Source: a virus
Strand: one strand, 5' to 3'
IMG/VR virus record: IMGVR_UViG_3300025703_000012
Location: 1-39,551 of that record
DNA: 39,551 nucleotides
Shown piece after piece: positions 22,691-31,116 of this stretch (its first letter is position 1; each line of letters opens with the position of its first letter). Made by a program: the position numbers and the translations under genes. Below the pieces are notes generated by a model. That model had not been told where the DNA came from. It worked only from the letters and a program-made list of their open reading frames with translations, and did no database searches.

Positions 22691-22973
22691 AAAACAGCTA
22701 CAACGTGACATTATCACGTTTTTACGTGGAAAAGGTTGTTATGTGCTTAAAAATGATGCGACTTATCGTCAAGGTGTGCCTGATTTGTCTTTTTGGCATA
22801 GTGACCTATCCGGCTTCATCGAAGTTAAGGCTAACGCTAATTCACCTTACCAACCGTTACAGCAACCTACTATCGAGAAGCTAGAGAAAATGGGCATATT
22901 TGTTGCTGTTATACATCAAGAGAATTGGCCCGAATGGCAGGCAAAATTTGATTTGTGGCTAGAACAGCCCTAA
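22683..22973 (+). CDS. VRR-NUC domain nuclease
   Basis: This 96-aa protein is a minimal VRR-NUC enzyme. QLQRDIITFLRGKGCYVLKN leads in, GVPDLSFW holds D34, and GFIEVKA (44-50) holds E47 and K49. Phage VRR-NUC proteins of this size are structure-specific nucleases that act on branched DNA and resemble Holliday junction resolvases. A GTG 5 codons upstream is possible, but the ATG is chosen since it lies in an ATGA-type overlap with the 32-aa peptide and has GGGGAA upstream. Its last 65 nt overlap the 3' end of the opposing propeller gene. Confidence 0.85.
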   Translation: MSEKQLQRDIITFLRGKGCYVLKNDATYRQGVPDLSFWHSDLSGFIEVKANANSPYQPLQQPTIEKLEKMGIFVAVIHQENWPEWQAKFDLWLEQP

Positions 22974-23880
22974 TCGGCTCCTCATTCCATTTATACTCAT
23001 GGAATACTAAGTCAGCAGGGTCTATAAGTGCTAAGGCACTTTGAGCGTCACCAATACCTAGAGACACTAGGAATTTACCTTGATTTAAAACTAATCCAGC
23101 TATAAATTCTACATGGTTATCTCCAAAGAGTAAAAAGCCTTGGCTGATATGGGTAGCAAAACCATATTTATCATACTTAACGGCATAAGAACAATATTGT
23201 CTGAAACTTCTTGTATCAACCATATGAGCACGGTGTACTTTATGTTGGAAGCTGAGCCAGCCATCTTCCCATTTAATAGCCTGAGAACCACCATGCAGTA
23301 GGCCATGATACTCATGGTCGCCTAGCAATTTATTGTCTTTAAGAATTTGGGTAGGACTATAGATATAATCGAAGAATTTGTTGGCTACCTCTGGTACTGT
23401 CCAGTTTTTCTCTATTCGTTCAGGATGTGGTTTAGGCACTAACTCTCCAAAAATTAGTTCATTATCTGTAATCTTACCTTGAGCAATGTGTACACTTTCG
23501 CCCTGTCTATCTTCTTTACTCATGCAAACGCCCATAGCATAAAGTGTAGCGTTTCGGACAAACAAGCGTACATCTTCCAGCCCGATATTTTGGATATACT
23601 CATGCACATTGCCAGCATATTTCAGCTTAACCAAATTACTGACAGTTAGGTTTTTCTCGTCTACTTCACCCAGTAATATATCAGTATGGAGTTTACCACC
23701 AATTATTTCTTGACCGTTTCCATGTTCGCCTAGTGTCCAGGTGCTACTTCTGATGCTTATTAAGAGCTTATCTCGATACCTCGCTAGGCTTGGATTATAG
23801 TAGGGCTTTAGAGGGTCATTCTGTGGCAGTATGATTTTTTTAGCGGGTAGTATTGTGATTATCTCTTTCCAGCTGCTCAT
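22909..23880 (-). CDS. GH130-like five-bladed beta-propeller protein, copy 2
   Basis: This 323-aa protein is a paralog of 18293-19291, with the same motifs in the same order: NPS (29-31), EDVRLF (102-107), EKNWTVP (157-163), DYIYSPTQ, HGGS (196-199) then GWLSFQHK, FIAG (259-262) and LGIGDA (274-279). Conserved residues are kept, so both copies are probably active. It is the only minus-strand gene within the rightward half. It is read from a leaderless-type promoter (23887-23892), and its 3' end overlaps the VRR-NUC gene by 65 nt. As with copy 1, phosphorylase, hydrolase and transferase are all possible. Confidence 0.75.
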   Translation of the reverse strand: MSSWKEIITILPAKKIILPQNDPLKPYYNPSLARYRDKLLISIRSSTWTLGEHGNGQEIIGGKLHTDILLGEVDEKNLTVSNLVKLKYAGNVHEYIQNIGLEDVRLFVRNATLYAMGVCMSKEDRQGESVHIAQGKITDNELIFGELVPKPHPERIEKNWTVPEVANKFFDYIYSPTQILKDNKLLGDHEYHGLLHGGSQAIKWEDGWLSFQHKVHRAHMVDTRSFRQYCSYAVKYDKYGFATHISQGFLLFGDNHVEFIAGLVLNQGKFLVSLGIGDAQSALALIDPADLVFHEYKWNEEPIRAVLATNQILPAIRANSLDV

Positions 23881-23886
23881 TGTGAT

Positions 23887-23894
23887 ACTATAGT
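23887..23894. promoter_or_regulatory. Shared divergent -10 palindrome ACTATAGT
   Basis: In the 46-nt gap between divergent genes, ACTATAGT is a perfect palindrome. It offers TATAGT as a -10 in both directions: 6 nt before the minus-strand ATG at 23880, and about 32 nt before the plus-strand ATG at 23927. TTTCCA 17 nt upstream is a fair plus-strand -35. Polymerases could only use one direction at a time. Confidence 0.5.
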
Positions 23895-23926
23895 AACATT
23901 AACCATAAGTAGAGAGGTAATAACGA

Positions 23927-24460
23927 ATGAATAGCGAGCAGGTAGCGAATATATTAGCATTTTATTCTTACTATTTCCCGAAAGACACTGTAGATGATAT
24001 TGCCCTAGATTTTAAACTCCCACCAGCCAATATCATCAATGGTCTGTATTATGGTGAGCGTAATGGGCTTTTCACAGCCAAGAAAAAAGGTGCTCAGTAT
24101 AAAGAAATAGTAGTCCAAGCTGTACCGGATGATAACGCTGATTTTGGTAAAGATTTAGATCGAGTTAAAAGTAATATCCTTGAGGTAATAACTAATCTCA
24201 ATTCTGATAAGGAAGATATTACAGATGACAATTTGTTTATTTGGCTTGGTGTACCGTTTATAATTGCTAAAGTGGCGTTACGGTTGTTGGCTAATGAGGG
24301 TAAGCTGGTGAAGTACAGGATTACTGACCCGAAAGACAGGAAAAGTAAATATTATTTCTATACTTTGAGTGAGAATAAGGATAAGTTTTATGGTAACAAG
24401 CAGTTTCGTCGTATGCCACATAAGAAAGATATAAAAACTGATGTCAAGTTATCGAGTTGA
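23927..24460 (+). CDS. Putative winged-helix DNA-binding protein
   Basis: This 177-aa basic protein has two helical parts that look like winged-helix or HTH domains. The first is MNSEQVANILAFYSYYFPKD followed by VDDIALDFKLPPANI. The second is DITDDNLFIWLGVPFIIAKV, with a wing GKLVKYRITDPKDR. AGAGAGG precedes the ATG. It is the first gene of the late block and overlaps the HNH gene by 20 nt. It could activate late genes or act as a small terminase subunit. Both options are inferences from position. Confidence 0.45.
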   Translation: MNSEQVANILAFYSYYFPKDTVDDIALDFKLPPANIINGLYYGERNGLFTAKKKGAQYKEIVVQAVPDDNADFGKDLDRVKSNILEVITNLNSDKEDITDDNLFIWLGVPFIIAKVALRLLANEGKLVKYRITDPKDRKSKYYFYTLSENKDKFYGNKQFRRMPHKKDIKTDVKLSS

Positions 24461-24689
24461 AGCGGATAGTGACCCTCTATTCAAAGCTCAACGTAAAACC
24501 TACCTAGACAGGCATAGGTATTGTCGTCTTCATCCTGATGAGTACGTTCTTAGAAATGAGCGATCTTTAGACCATATTATTCCTATGTGGCGTTATAATG
24601 GTGATTATTGGGACAAAAGTAATTGGCAAATGCTAAGTAAGGTGTGTCATAATGCTAAGACAAAAATAGAAGGAACACTTACTATATAA
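24441..24689 (+). CDS. Small HNH endonuclease
   Basis: This 82-aa protein has SLDHIIPMW (D44, H45) and YWDKSNWQMLSKVCHNAKTK (N61, H70), the HNH core. The structural cysteines are reduced to C28 and C69 instead of the usual two CxxC pairs. Small HNH proteins of this kind often lie by terminase genes and assist packaging, but here the terminase is 12 kb away. It overlaps the upstream gene by 20 nt, so it is probably co-translated with the winged-helix-like protein. Confidence 0.8.
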   Translation: MSSYRVEADSDPLFKAQRKTYLDRHRYCRLHPDEYVLRNERSLDHIIPMWRYNGDYWDKSNWQMLSKVCHNAKTKIEGTLTI

Positions 24690-24718
24690 TTGCATAAGCA
24701 TATTTGCTGGTATATTAT
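24690..24718 (+). promoter_or_regulatory. Promoter 6 nt before ATG 24725
   Basis: TTGCAT (24690-24695), a 17-nt spacer and TATTAT (24713-24718) precede the ATG by 6 nt, a leaderless geometry. It opens the large virion gene block. Confidence 0.6.
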
Positions 24719-24724
24719 ATAGTC

Positions 24725-24913
24725 ATGGCAAATTCTAACCATTGGATGCAGTCGGCTGTGATTCCGTCCCATAGGGGCAAGTTTTCAGCTAAGGCAAAAA
24801 AAGCTGGCATGAGTACCCAAGCATACGCCGAAAAGAAAAAGGGTGTTCCTGGTACTTTAGGCAAGGAAGCACGGTTGGCTCAGACGTTCGCTAAGTTACG
24901 AGGCGGAGAATAG
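24725..24913 (+). CDS. Small basic phage protein (virion-associated candidate)
   Basis: This 62-aa Lys/Ala-rich protein (ANSNHWMQSAVIPSHRGKFSA, then AKKAGMSTQAYAEKK and LGKEARLAQTFAKLR) follows the pattern of a small phage protein often found next to internal virion genes. A TTG 7 codons earlier is open but sits upstream of the promoter -10, so the ATG is chosen. The basic composition would suit DNA packing, but the role is not known. Confidence 0.6.
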   Translation: MANSNHWMQSAVIPSHRGKFSAKAKKAGMSTQAYAEKKKGVPGTLGKEARLAQTFAKLRGGE

Positions 24914-24915
24914 GT

Positions 24916-25794
24916 ATGGCTTTAGCAGTTAGTGCGCCTCAAAACCCTACATTGGTAGGAGTTGGTAACGCAAATGGTTCACAATATACAAGTTTGCTTC
25001 CGGCTACTCCAGCTGCCACCCCCGCCGCTACTCCAGCTGCCACCCCCGCCGCTACTCCAGCTGCCACTGGCGGCACACTCTCTCAGGCAATTATTGACGC
25101 AGCTAACGCTTCTATAGCTAATAAAATTGCAGAACTTCAGGGTCAATATAACGCTGTGGCTGCTACTAATGCAGGTAGCGACCAGCAACAGGACTTAAAT
25201 GCGGATACTCAAAAACAATCTAATACGGGCAGTCGAGCTAACGCTATCCAAAATGCTGAACAGGCTGCTGCTAGTGGTAATCAGGGACTTAAAGCTGTCT
25301 TAGCTAGTCTAGGCGCACTAAATGGTACAGGCCAGGTATTAGCTGGACGAGCTGTAGCTGATTCAGCCAATAGCGATATTGGAACTGCTGATAATACCTA
25401 TACGACTAATGCTCAAGCTATTCAGCAAGCTATAGATGCTTATCAAAGCCAGAAAAATGCCCGTGATGTTTCTTTAGCTAATGCTCTGACAGCCGATAAG
25501 CAAAATGCTACGGTTACAGGCAAGCAGAATCTTGTTGATGAAGCTGAGAATGTCGGCGACACCAAGACTGCAAATAGTCTTTTGTCTCAATTAGTAGGTG
25601 CTACAGCTCCTACGCAAGCTCTTAGCGCCACTCCCGTAATCTATAACGGTGCTAATGTCGGCGCATACGCACCTACTAGTAAGCTAAATGTTACATCTGC
25701 TGCAGCTCAGCCTGGAACGACAGCTTCTACAGCCGCTGCTAATGCGGCAGTAACCCCAGTCAACTCTGCTCTATACGTTAATAAGACGCAGTAA
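24916..25794 (+). CDS. Ala/Gln-rich internal virion-like protein
   Basis: This 292-aa protein is low-complexity and strongly helical. An N-terminal linker with five ATPA(A) units (about 29-50) leads into long Ala/Gln/Asn helices (AEQAAASGNQGLKAVLASLG, TYTTNAQAIQQAIDAYQSQK), then a Thr/Ala tail. Such proteins before a giant ejection protein are typical of podovirus internal virion proteins. A GGAGA ribosome site lies 2 nt after the preceding stop region. Catalytic motifs are absent. Confidence 0.6.
   Translation: MALAVSAPQNPTLVGVGNANGSQYTSLLPATPAATPAATPAATPAATPAATGGTLSQAIIDAANASIANKIAELQGQYNAVAATNAGSDQQQDLNADTQKQSNTGSRANAIQNAEQAAASGNQGLKAVLASLGALNGTGQVLAGRAVADSANSDIGTADNTYTTNAQAIQQAIDAYQSQKNARDVSLANALTADKQNATVTGKQNLVDEAENVGDTKTANSLLSQLVGATAPTQALSATPVIYNGANVGAYAPTSKLNVTSAAAQPGTTASTAAANAAVTPVNSALYVNKTQ
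25001..25066 (+). repeat. 24-bp tandem repeat encoding ATPA units
   Basis: About two and a half copies of a 24-base unit (core CTCCAGCTGCCACCCCCGCC) encode the repeated Ala-Thr-Pro-Ala linker. The copies are nearly identical, so the linker length may vary between strains. Confidence 0.8.
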
Positions 25795-25803
25795 GGAAAC
25801 AAT

Positions 25804-28800
25804 ATGGGGCTGTTTTCCAGCATTATCTCCGCAATCGGGAACGCTGCCAGTGATGTTTTTGGCAGTGGCGATAATGACCCTACAAAAAAGAAACAAAATA
25901 CTCCAACTCCAGCGCCTGTAGTCAACCAAAAAGTTAATTTACCTACACCTCTAAAAGCACCTACGAATTTAGCTGTACCTAAGCCAGTTAATCCTGTTTT
26001 TAACCAACCAACTGATAATTCTAATTTAACGGCACAGCCTCCTCAGCAGGGTGCTAGTCTTTTCCATGATCTTACGCATAATCCAGTTACTAATGTGGTT
26101 GGTGATGTAACTAAGCCGGTAGCAAGTGCTGCTGCTGGTACTGCGCTTGCAGCTACACGGGTAGGCGAGGGTGTGGCTAGCGGGATAGCCGATACGCCAA
26201 ACATACTTGTTCATGCCGTTACGAAGCCGGCTAGAGCACTTGTGCCTAATAGCCCGCTTACTCCAGTTTTGAATAGTGTTGACCAGCAAAGCCAACGAGT
26301 CACTAATGATGTTACTGACCCCGTTAATTTCTTGGCACAAAAGACTGACCAAGCTGCTCAGGCTTTCGGACAACCTGGTGCTGATATTTATAAGCCAGCT
26401 CAAATTGTTGGTAATGCGCTTGCGGTAGTTCCTGCGGCTACGGCAGTGGCAGCTAAAGTAGGAAGTTTGGCTGGTGATACGAGTGATGTGCCAAACATTC
26501 TTAAAACGGTAAATAACTTTGCTAGTAGACAAAGCGACATTCCTAACTTATCTAAAGTCCCAGTATTGGGTACGGTGTTAAATAAGATACCTGGTATTGG
26601 TGAGGGAGCCGAAACTGTATCTGACGAAGCTGCGCCCACAACGGAAAATACTCCTCCAGAATCAGGTACTAAAGGCCCAGGGGAAACCAAGCCTACTAAT
26701 GCGCCGACTGGTGAAACGGCTGAACCTACTCCAGCTCAAGGGGCTACAGAGTCAGGTGTTAAGCCTGGGCCTGAGCCAGCTACACCAACTGTAGCTCAAA
26801 AAATAGCCGCCCTTCCCACAGAACAAGAGGCCGCTGCTCAAGTTCCTCCAGAAGCCACACCTGCTCCACTTCCCGCACCTGTCGAAACCCCACAAGCTCC
26901 AGTTGTAACTCCAACTCCAGAAGTAGCGCCAGCACCAGCTGCCCCCGCTATTGCACCTGCTCAAGCGGCTAGTGAGGCTGAGGCAGCTAGTCCTGAGCAG
27001 CAAGCAGTAGTCGATGAGGCTCCGAATGTCACTTTCAAAAAGACTGATAATCCGCTGGCTGGCGAAACTCCTCCAACCAATCCTTATGGCATAGACCCTA
27101 TCGCTGGGCTTGACGATGAAACTGCCGCAAAGGGTGGAACCAAAGCTCAGTTAAGTGAGGGGGATAAATTATTGTCTCCTAGAGCACAGCTTACTAAGGT
27201 AGGGCAAGCAGGCCGTCAGCTTTTACAATTATTCAGGAATAAAGAATTTAATGAGGGCCGATTGACTACGGCTATGGAGAATGATACGCCTACTTTCCAT
27301 GACCTGTCGCCTAAAGACCAAGCTACAGCCGCCAAGGTGGTTAGGGGTGAAATAACTACTGATAATCCTAAGATTAATGAGGCTGCTCAAGAGTTGCAGA
27401 CTCACTTCAAGAATGTTTTACAGGCGGCTAAATCAGCTGGCATTGATGCTGGTGATCTTGGAGAGAAATATATACCGCAGATGAAAGAACCTGGTTATTT
27501 TAATAAGGCTTCTAATATTAAAAATCTAATAAAAAATCTTGTAGGCAAAGGTTATTCCGAAGAAAACGCTACTCAAATGGTTAATAAGTTACGGAATGAT
27601 GTTAAGAGTCGGCCTAATCTTGCTGGACATTTGGAATTGCCTAGAGAAGTTGAAGACCCAGACCAAAACTTTAATTCTGCTAAGTTGCGTTCCTATAACG
27701 AGCAAGCAGCCTCTCGTATTGCTGAGGCGCAGCATTATGGAGCTAACAACGAAGAAATTACTAAATTGCACGGTAAGGCTGCTGAGAATGGTGAAGACCT
27801 TAACCAAATTAAACAGATTACCGAAGACTATATGCACCCTAAGGCAGTATCTAAAGGTGCATTGTCTAAACTTGCTACTGGCGTTAGAGGAGTAACAAAT
27901 GTTGCATTGTTGCCAAAAGCTGCTCTGTCTCATACCTTTCAGGGACTAGCAAATACCGGCTCAGACGTTGGTTTTACTAAATATTTCAAAGCTCTGGGAA
28001 ATAGGGTTTTTAGTTCTGATGAAAAAGATTTCATAGGCGAGTCTGGTATTAAGAATATTAGCACTCAAGAGCGTTCTCCGCTAGATAAGGTAACTGCTCC
28101 TGGCTTAAAGCAACTTCGTTCATTTCATCAACAAGTCGCTGTATTGGCTGGTAAATATCATGCTGACTCACTAGCCGCTAAGGGTGATGAGGCTGGCTTG
28201 CGTAATATAGGAGTGACTGGCGACCTTACAAAAGGTGCTGATGGTAAAATACAACTTACTCGAACTCAGCAACTTCAGGCTGGAAAAGTTGAGTCAGATA
28301 AGTCTATCTTCAGTGACAGTTCCTTAGAGACATCTAAAGCGCTTAAAGGTAATACCGGTAAGGCTGTAGGGCAATTCCGAACAGCCTATGTAGCCAAGCA
28401 GGGCGGACGTATTGTAAACCTTGTTAAACAAGCCCGTAATGGTGATGTCGCGCCATTATTAAGGTATCTTGCTGTGGGTGTCCCAGTGGGGGGCACAGGG
28501 ACTCTAGCACTTAAAAACCTATATAAGACAGGCAATCCTAACCCATTTCCATCAGGCACATCTGCTAAGTCAGATGTTTTAAATGCCGCACAAAATTCTG
28601 GTGTAGAGTCTGTAGGGTTTGGAGCACCTGAGAGTGCTATAAATGCTGTTCGTTATAACTATAACAATAATGACAGGGTAAATAATGCCGCTGGTGCTGT
28701 ATCTCCTATTGCTGGTATTGCTACTCAGGCTGGTCAGAACATAGATCAGGCACTTCGGGGTAATAAGAGTCCGCTTATTAAGCAGGGAGCTTCGTATATC

Positions 28801-30351
28801 CCGTTACCAAAGGTTGGTAGTATGATTGACAAAAAGTATGCTCCTAGCTCAATAGCCGAGAGTAGCTTATCGCCTAAACAGGCTGAAACCTATAAGCAAT
28901 TCTTGAATAGTACCCCAGCAGAGCAGACTGAGATGGCAAAGAATAATGGGTGGTTGACGAAAGTGATTACCTCAGATGGGCAAAAGTATCTTAATGCCTA
29001 TGGGCCAGCTTCACAGAAGTTGAATAAGGCAGTTAACCCGTTTAATAAAAGCGCTACTAACCAGAATACCCAAATTACAAATACTATTAAAACCCTTACG
29101 AGCGGAGATCATAATGCTCAAGGACAGAGTATTCAGAAGTCACCAGCTGAGACTCAGGCTCAATGGGGTACTATTTCTGGATTACCACCAAATGCTCAAA
29201 ATGCTTGGATAGCCTTTCAGAAATCATTACCAAACCATAGCGTAGCTTACGATTTGACGGGAAACGGTACTGTTATTGATAAGAATGGCAATCAGTCTAC
29301 AGCTTCAAAGTTCCAGGTTTACGCTAATTACGAAAAAGAGTTGCCAGGTAGTGCCGAGCGTAGTCAATTAGAAAGTCTTAACCCCTGGCTTACTCCAACC
29401 TTTCAAGCTGAACAAGCTCAATTTAATAGTAGTAAATATAAGAGTACCTCAGTACCATACAACGGCCCCTTGCCAGGTGGCGTCACGCTGAAAGACCTTA
29501 CTTATCCAACTATAAGCCCCTCAGCAAATGATGCGATGAATCAAGTAACAAAATTGAGTTCTATCCCAGCTGCTAACCGCACTCCAGAGCAAGAAACACA
29601 GCTAAAAACTCTTGAAAGTAATCCAGAACTTCAGCAGACCTATACAGCCCTAGATAATTACACCAACGCTCAACGAGTAGCTAGAGGTGCTCCACCACTG
29701 AAACTGGCTCCCAATGCTTCGCCAGCAGTACAGGCAGCTATAAATGCTTATGATGCTTTGCCAGCTAGTAAATCTGGCGGTAATACAGACACAGCTACAA
29801 GTGGTGAGCGCTCGGCTTGGATAAAAGCTAATCCAGTCTTATATACTCAGATGCAAGCCTACTATGCAAGTGCTGACTTAGCGGCTGCATCTAAGGGTGG
29901 TGCTCAAAATGAATTAGAAGGTAATGCGCCATCACAAAGCTTTCTTGGGGCTGTTAAGAGCCTTGGCACAGATGATATAGCTAGTACTAAAAACGCCAAT
30001 GGCACGACAAACTATAGCATTAACCCAGCTCTAGCTTATACTCAAGGGAGCGGCGCTAGTTCTAGTTCCACATCTAAGTCTGCTAAGGCGTATTATGCAG
30101 ATCAAGCTGCTGGCTTGCCTGATGGTCTCCGTGATAAGGCTGTAATAACTGGCGCAGATGACAAGGGGTTGAAAACCAGTGCGAAAGCTGAGTATAAAGC
30201 ACCTAAGTTAGCGGCCTATACTGCTCCCACTGGTAAAAATGGTAATCCATTCGTTCAGTCTATTACTACCGAAAAAGGGTTAAAAATTAGTAAGGGTAAC
30301 AATCCATTCGCTCATAGCATAAGTAGTGTAAAGAGCGTAAAGGCTGCTTAA
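25804..30351 (+). CDS. Giant internal virion/DNA-ejection-type protein
   Basis: At 1515 aa this is by far the longest gene. An amphipathic N-terminus, MGLFSSIISAIGNAASDVFG, is followed by a Val/Ala-rich part, then a Pro/Ala/Glu/Thr linker (about 275-395). A large helical core (about 425-990) holds HDLSPKDQATAAKVVRGEI and LLPKAALSHTFQGLANTGSD, a pattern I associate with phage internal core proteins. A low-complexity C-terminus repeats NPFVQSI/NPFAHSI. There is no clear lysozyme or protease motif. Position directly before the adaptor and nozzle genes supports an ejection role. AAGGA precedes the ATG. Confidence 0.6.
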   Translation: MGLFSSIISAIGNAASDVFGSGDNDPTKKKQNTPTPAPVVNQKVNLPTPLKAPTNLAVPKPVNPVFNQPTDNSNLTAQPPQQGASLFHDLTHNPVTNVVGDVTKPVASAAAGTALAATRVGEGVASGIADTPNILVHAVTKPARALVPNSPLTPVLNSVDQQSQRVTNDVTDPVNFLAQKTDQAAQAFGQPGADIYKPAQIVGNALAVVPAATAVAAKVGSLAGDTSDVPNILKTVNNFASRQSDIPNLSKVPVLGTVLNKIPGIGEGAETVSDEAAPTTENTPPESGTKGPGETKPTNAPTGETAEPTPAQGATESGVKPGPEPATPTVAQKIAALPTEQEAAAQVPPEATPAPLPAPVETPQAPVVTPTPEVAPAPAAPAIAPAQAASEAEAASPEQQAVVDEAPNVTFKKTDNPLAGETPPTNPYGIDPIAGLDDETAAKGGTKAQLSEGDKLLSPRAQLTKVGQAGRQLLQLFRNKEFNEGRLTTAMENDTPTFHDLSPKDQATAAKVVRGEITTDNPKINEAAQELQTHFKNVLQAAKSAGIDAGDLGEKYIPQMKEPGYFNKASNIKNLIKNLVGKGYSEENATQMVNKLRNDVKSRPNLAGHLELPREVEDPDQNFNSAKLRSYNEQAASRIAEAQHYGANNEEITKLHGKAAENGEDLNQIKQITEDYMHPKAVSKGALSKLATGVRGVTNVALLPKAALSHTFQGLANTGSDVGFTKYFKALGNRVFSSDEKDFIGESGIKNISTQERSPLDKVTAPGLKQLRSFHQQVAVLAGKYHADSLAAKGDEAGLRNIGVTGDLTKGADGKIQLTRTQQLQAGKVESDKSIFSDSSLETSKALKGNTGKAVGQFRTAYVAKQGGRIVNLVKQARNGDVAPLLRYLAVGVPVGGTGTLALKNLYKTGNPNPFPSGTSAKSDVLNAAQNSGVESVGFGAPESAINAVRYNYNNNDRVNNAAGAVSPIAGIATQAGQNIDQALRGNKSPLIKQGASYIPLPKVGSMIDKKYAPSSIAESSLSPKQAETYKQFLNSTPAEQTEMAKNNGWLTKVITSDGQKYLNAYGPASQKLNKAVNPFNKSATNQNTQITNTIKTLTSGDHNAQGQSIQKSPAETQAQWGTISGLPPNAQNAWIAFQKSLPNHSVAYDLTGNGTVIDKNGNQSTASKFQVYANYEKELPGSAERSQLESLNPWLTPTFQAEQAQFNSSKYKSTSVPYNGPLPGGVTLKDLTYPTISPSANDAMNQVTKLSSIPAANRTPEQETQLKTLESNPELQQTYTALDNYTNAQRVARGAPPLKLAPNASPAVQAAINAYDALPASKSGGNTDTATSGERSAWIKANPVLYTQMQAYYASADLAAASKGGAQNELEGNAPSQSFLGAVKSLGTDDIASTKNANGTTNYSINPALAYTQGSGASSSSTSKSAKAYYADQAAGLPDGLRDKAVITGADDKGLKTSAKAEYKAPKLAAYTAPTGKNGNPFVQSITTEKGLKISKGNNPFAHSISSVKSVKAA

Positions 30352-30356
30352 GAGGG

Positions 30357-30362
30357 TATAAT
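30357..30362 (+). promoter_or_regulatory. -10 box (TATAAT) 7 nt before ATG 30370
   Basis: A perfect TATAAT ends 7 nt before the ATG. AGAGGG lies 13 nt upstream of the ATG, too far for an ordinary ribosome site. There is no clear -35. Confidence 0.5.
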
Positions 30363-30369
30363 AAATATT

Positions 30370-31116
30370 ATGGGAATTTACACAGGAAATGCCAGTATTG
30401 ATGTTCCAGCTTTCGCACAGGCTATATTTCTCCAATGGCATGGTATCCAAAACAATGTAACGGGTACAGACCTAACGGACTTCCTTAGCGATACTATTAA
30501 CTGGACGAACCAATTCGCTAGTGAGTTAGAACTTGAGGCTGACTGGAAATATCTCAGAACAAACAACAACTCACTAGGGATTGTTACGAATAGTCAAACG
30601 TACAACCTAGACGATTCTATCCGTAAGCCGATCTACCACCCTCAGCGTAAGCTTACTATTGTGCAAGATGGTGTAGTTGTTTCTACATGGACACTGGTAG
30701 ACCCTGACCAGATTCAGACTTTATCTGATTATCCACCACCCAATATTGCTACTTCGGGTGCTTCTTTCCCTAACTATGCGATGGTGGATAATGGTGTTCT
30801 AACATTATCTCGTGTGCCTTATAGCTATGAAATTGGCGGTACAATAGTAGCCGATACTATACAATGGATACCTCAGCTATCGCTTACTGATAGTACGTTG
30901 CTGACTACTGTAATTCCTCCTAAACTCTTAGTTTTAGGTGTAGTTAAAGACCAATTACCTCCTGACTTGGTGCGTGGTGGTCTGGCTACTCTTATAGAAA
31001 CTCGTTATGACAAGTTGTTAGCCAATGCCATCCAGGACAATGGTGGCACTTCTCTGGATGACGAGTCTATGCCTGATGATCTAAGTTTTGTTGGTGGGAT
31101 TTACCTCAATGGCTAA
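30370..31116 (+). CDS. Head-to-tail adaptor/tail tubular A-like protein
   Basis: This 248-aa protein precedes the nozzle-like gene, the usual place of the gp11 (T7) or gp4 (P22)-type adaptor. It has DLTDFLSDTINWTNQFASELELEADWKYL (19 or so helix residues shown in parts) and SIRKPIYHPQRKLTIVQDG, typical of proteins that ring the portal. The last part, LIETRYDKLLANAIQDNG, is helical and would contact the portal. The assignment is from order and general pattern, with no unique motif. Its stop overlaps the nozzle gene start by 8 nt. Confidence 0.6.
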   Translation: MGIYTGNASIDVPAFAQAIFLQWHGIQNNVTGTDLTDFLSDTINWTNQFASELELEADWKYLRTNNNSLGIVTNSQTYNLDDSIRKPIYHPQRKLTIVQDGVVVSTWTLVDPDQIQTLSDYPPPNIATSGASFPNYAMVDNGVLTLSRVPYSYEIGGTIVADTIQWIPQLSLTDSTLLTTVIPPKLLVLGVVKDQLPPDLVRGGLATLIETRYDKLLANAIQDNGGTSLDDESMPDDLSFVGGIYLNG

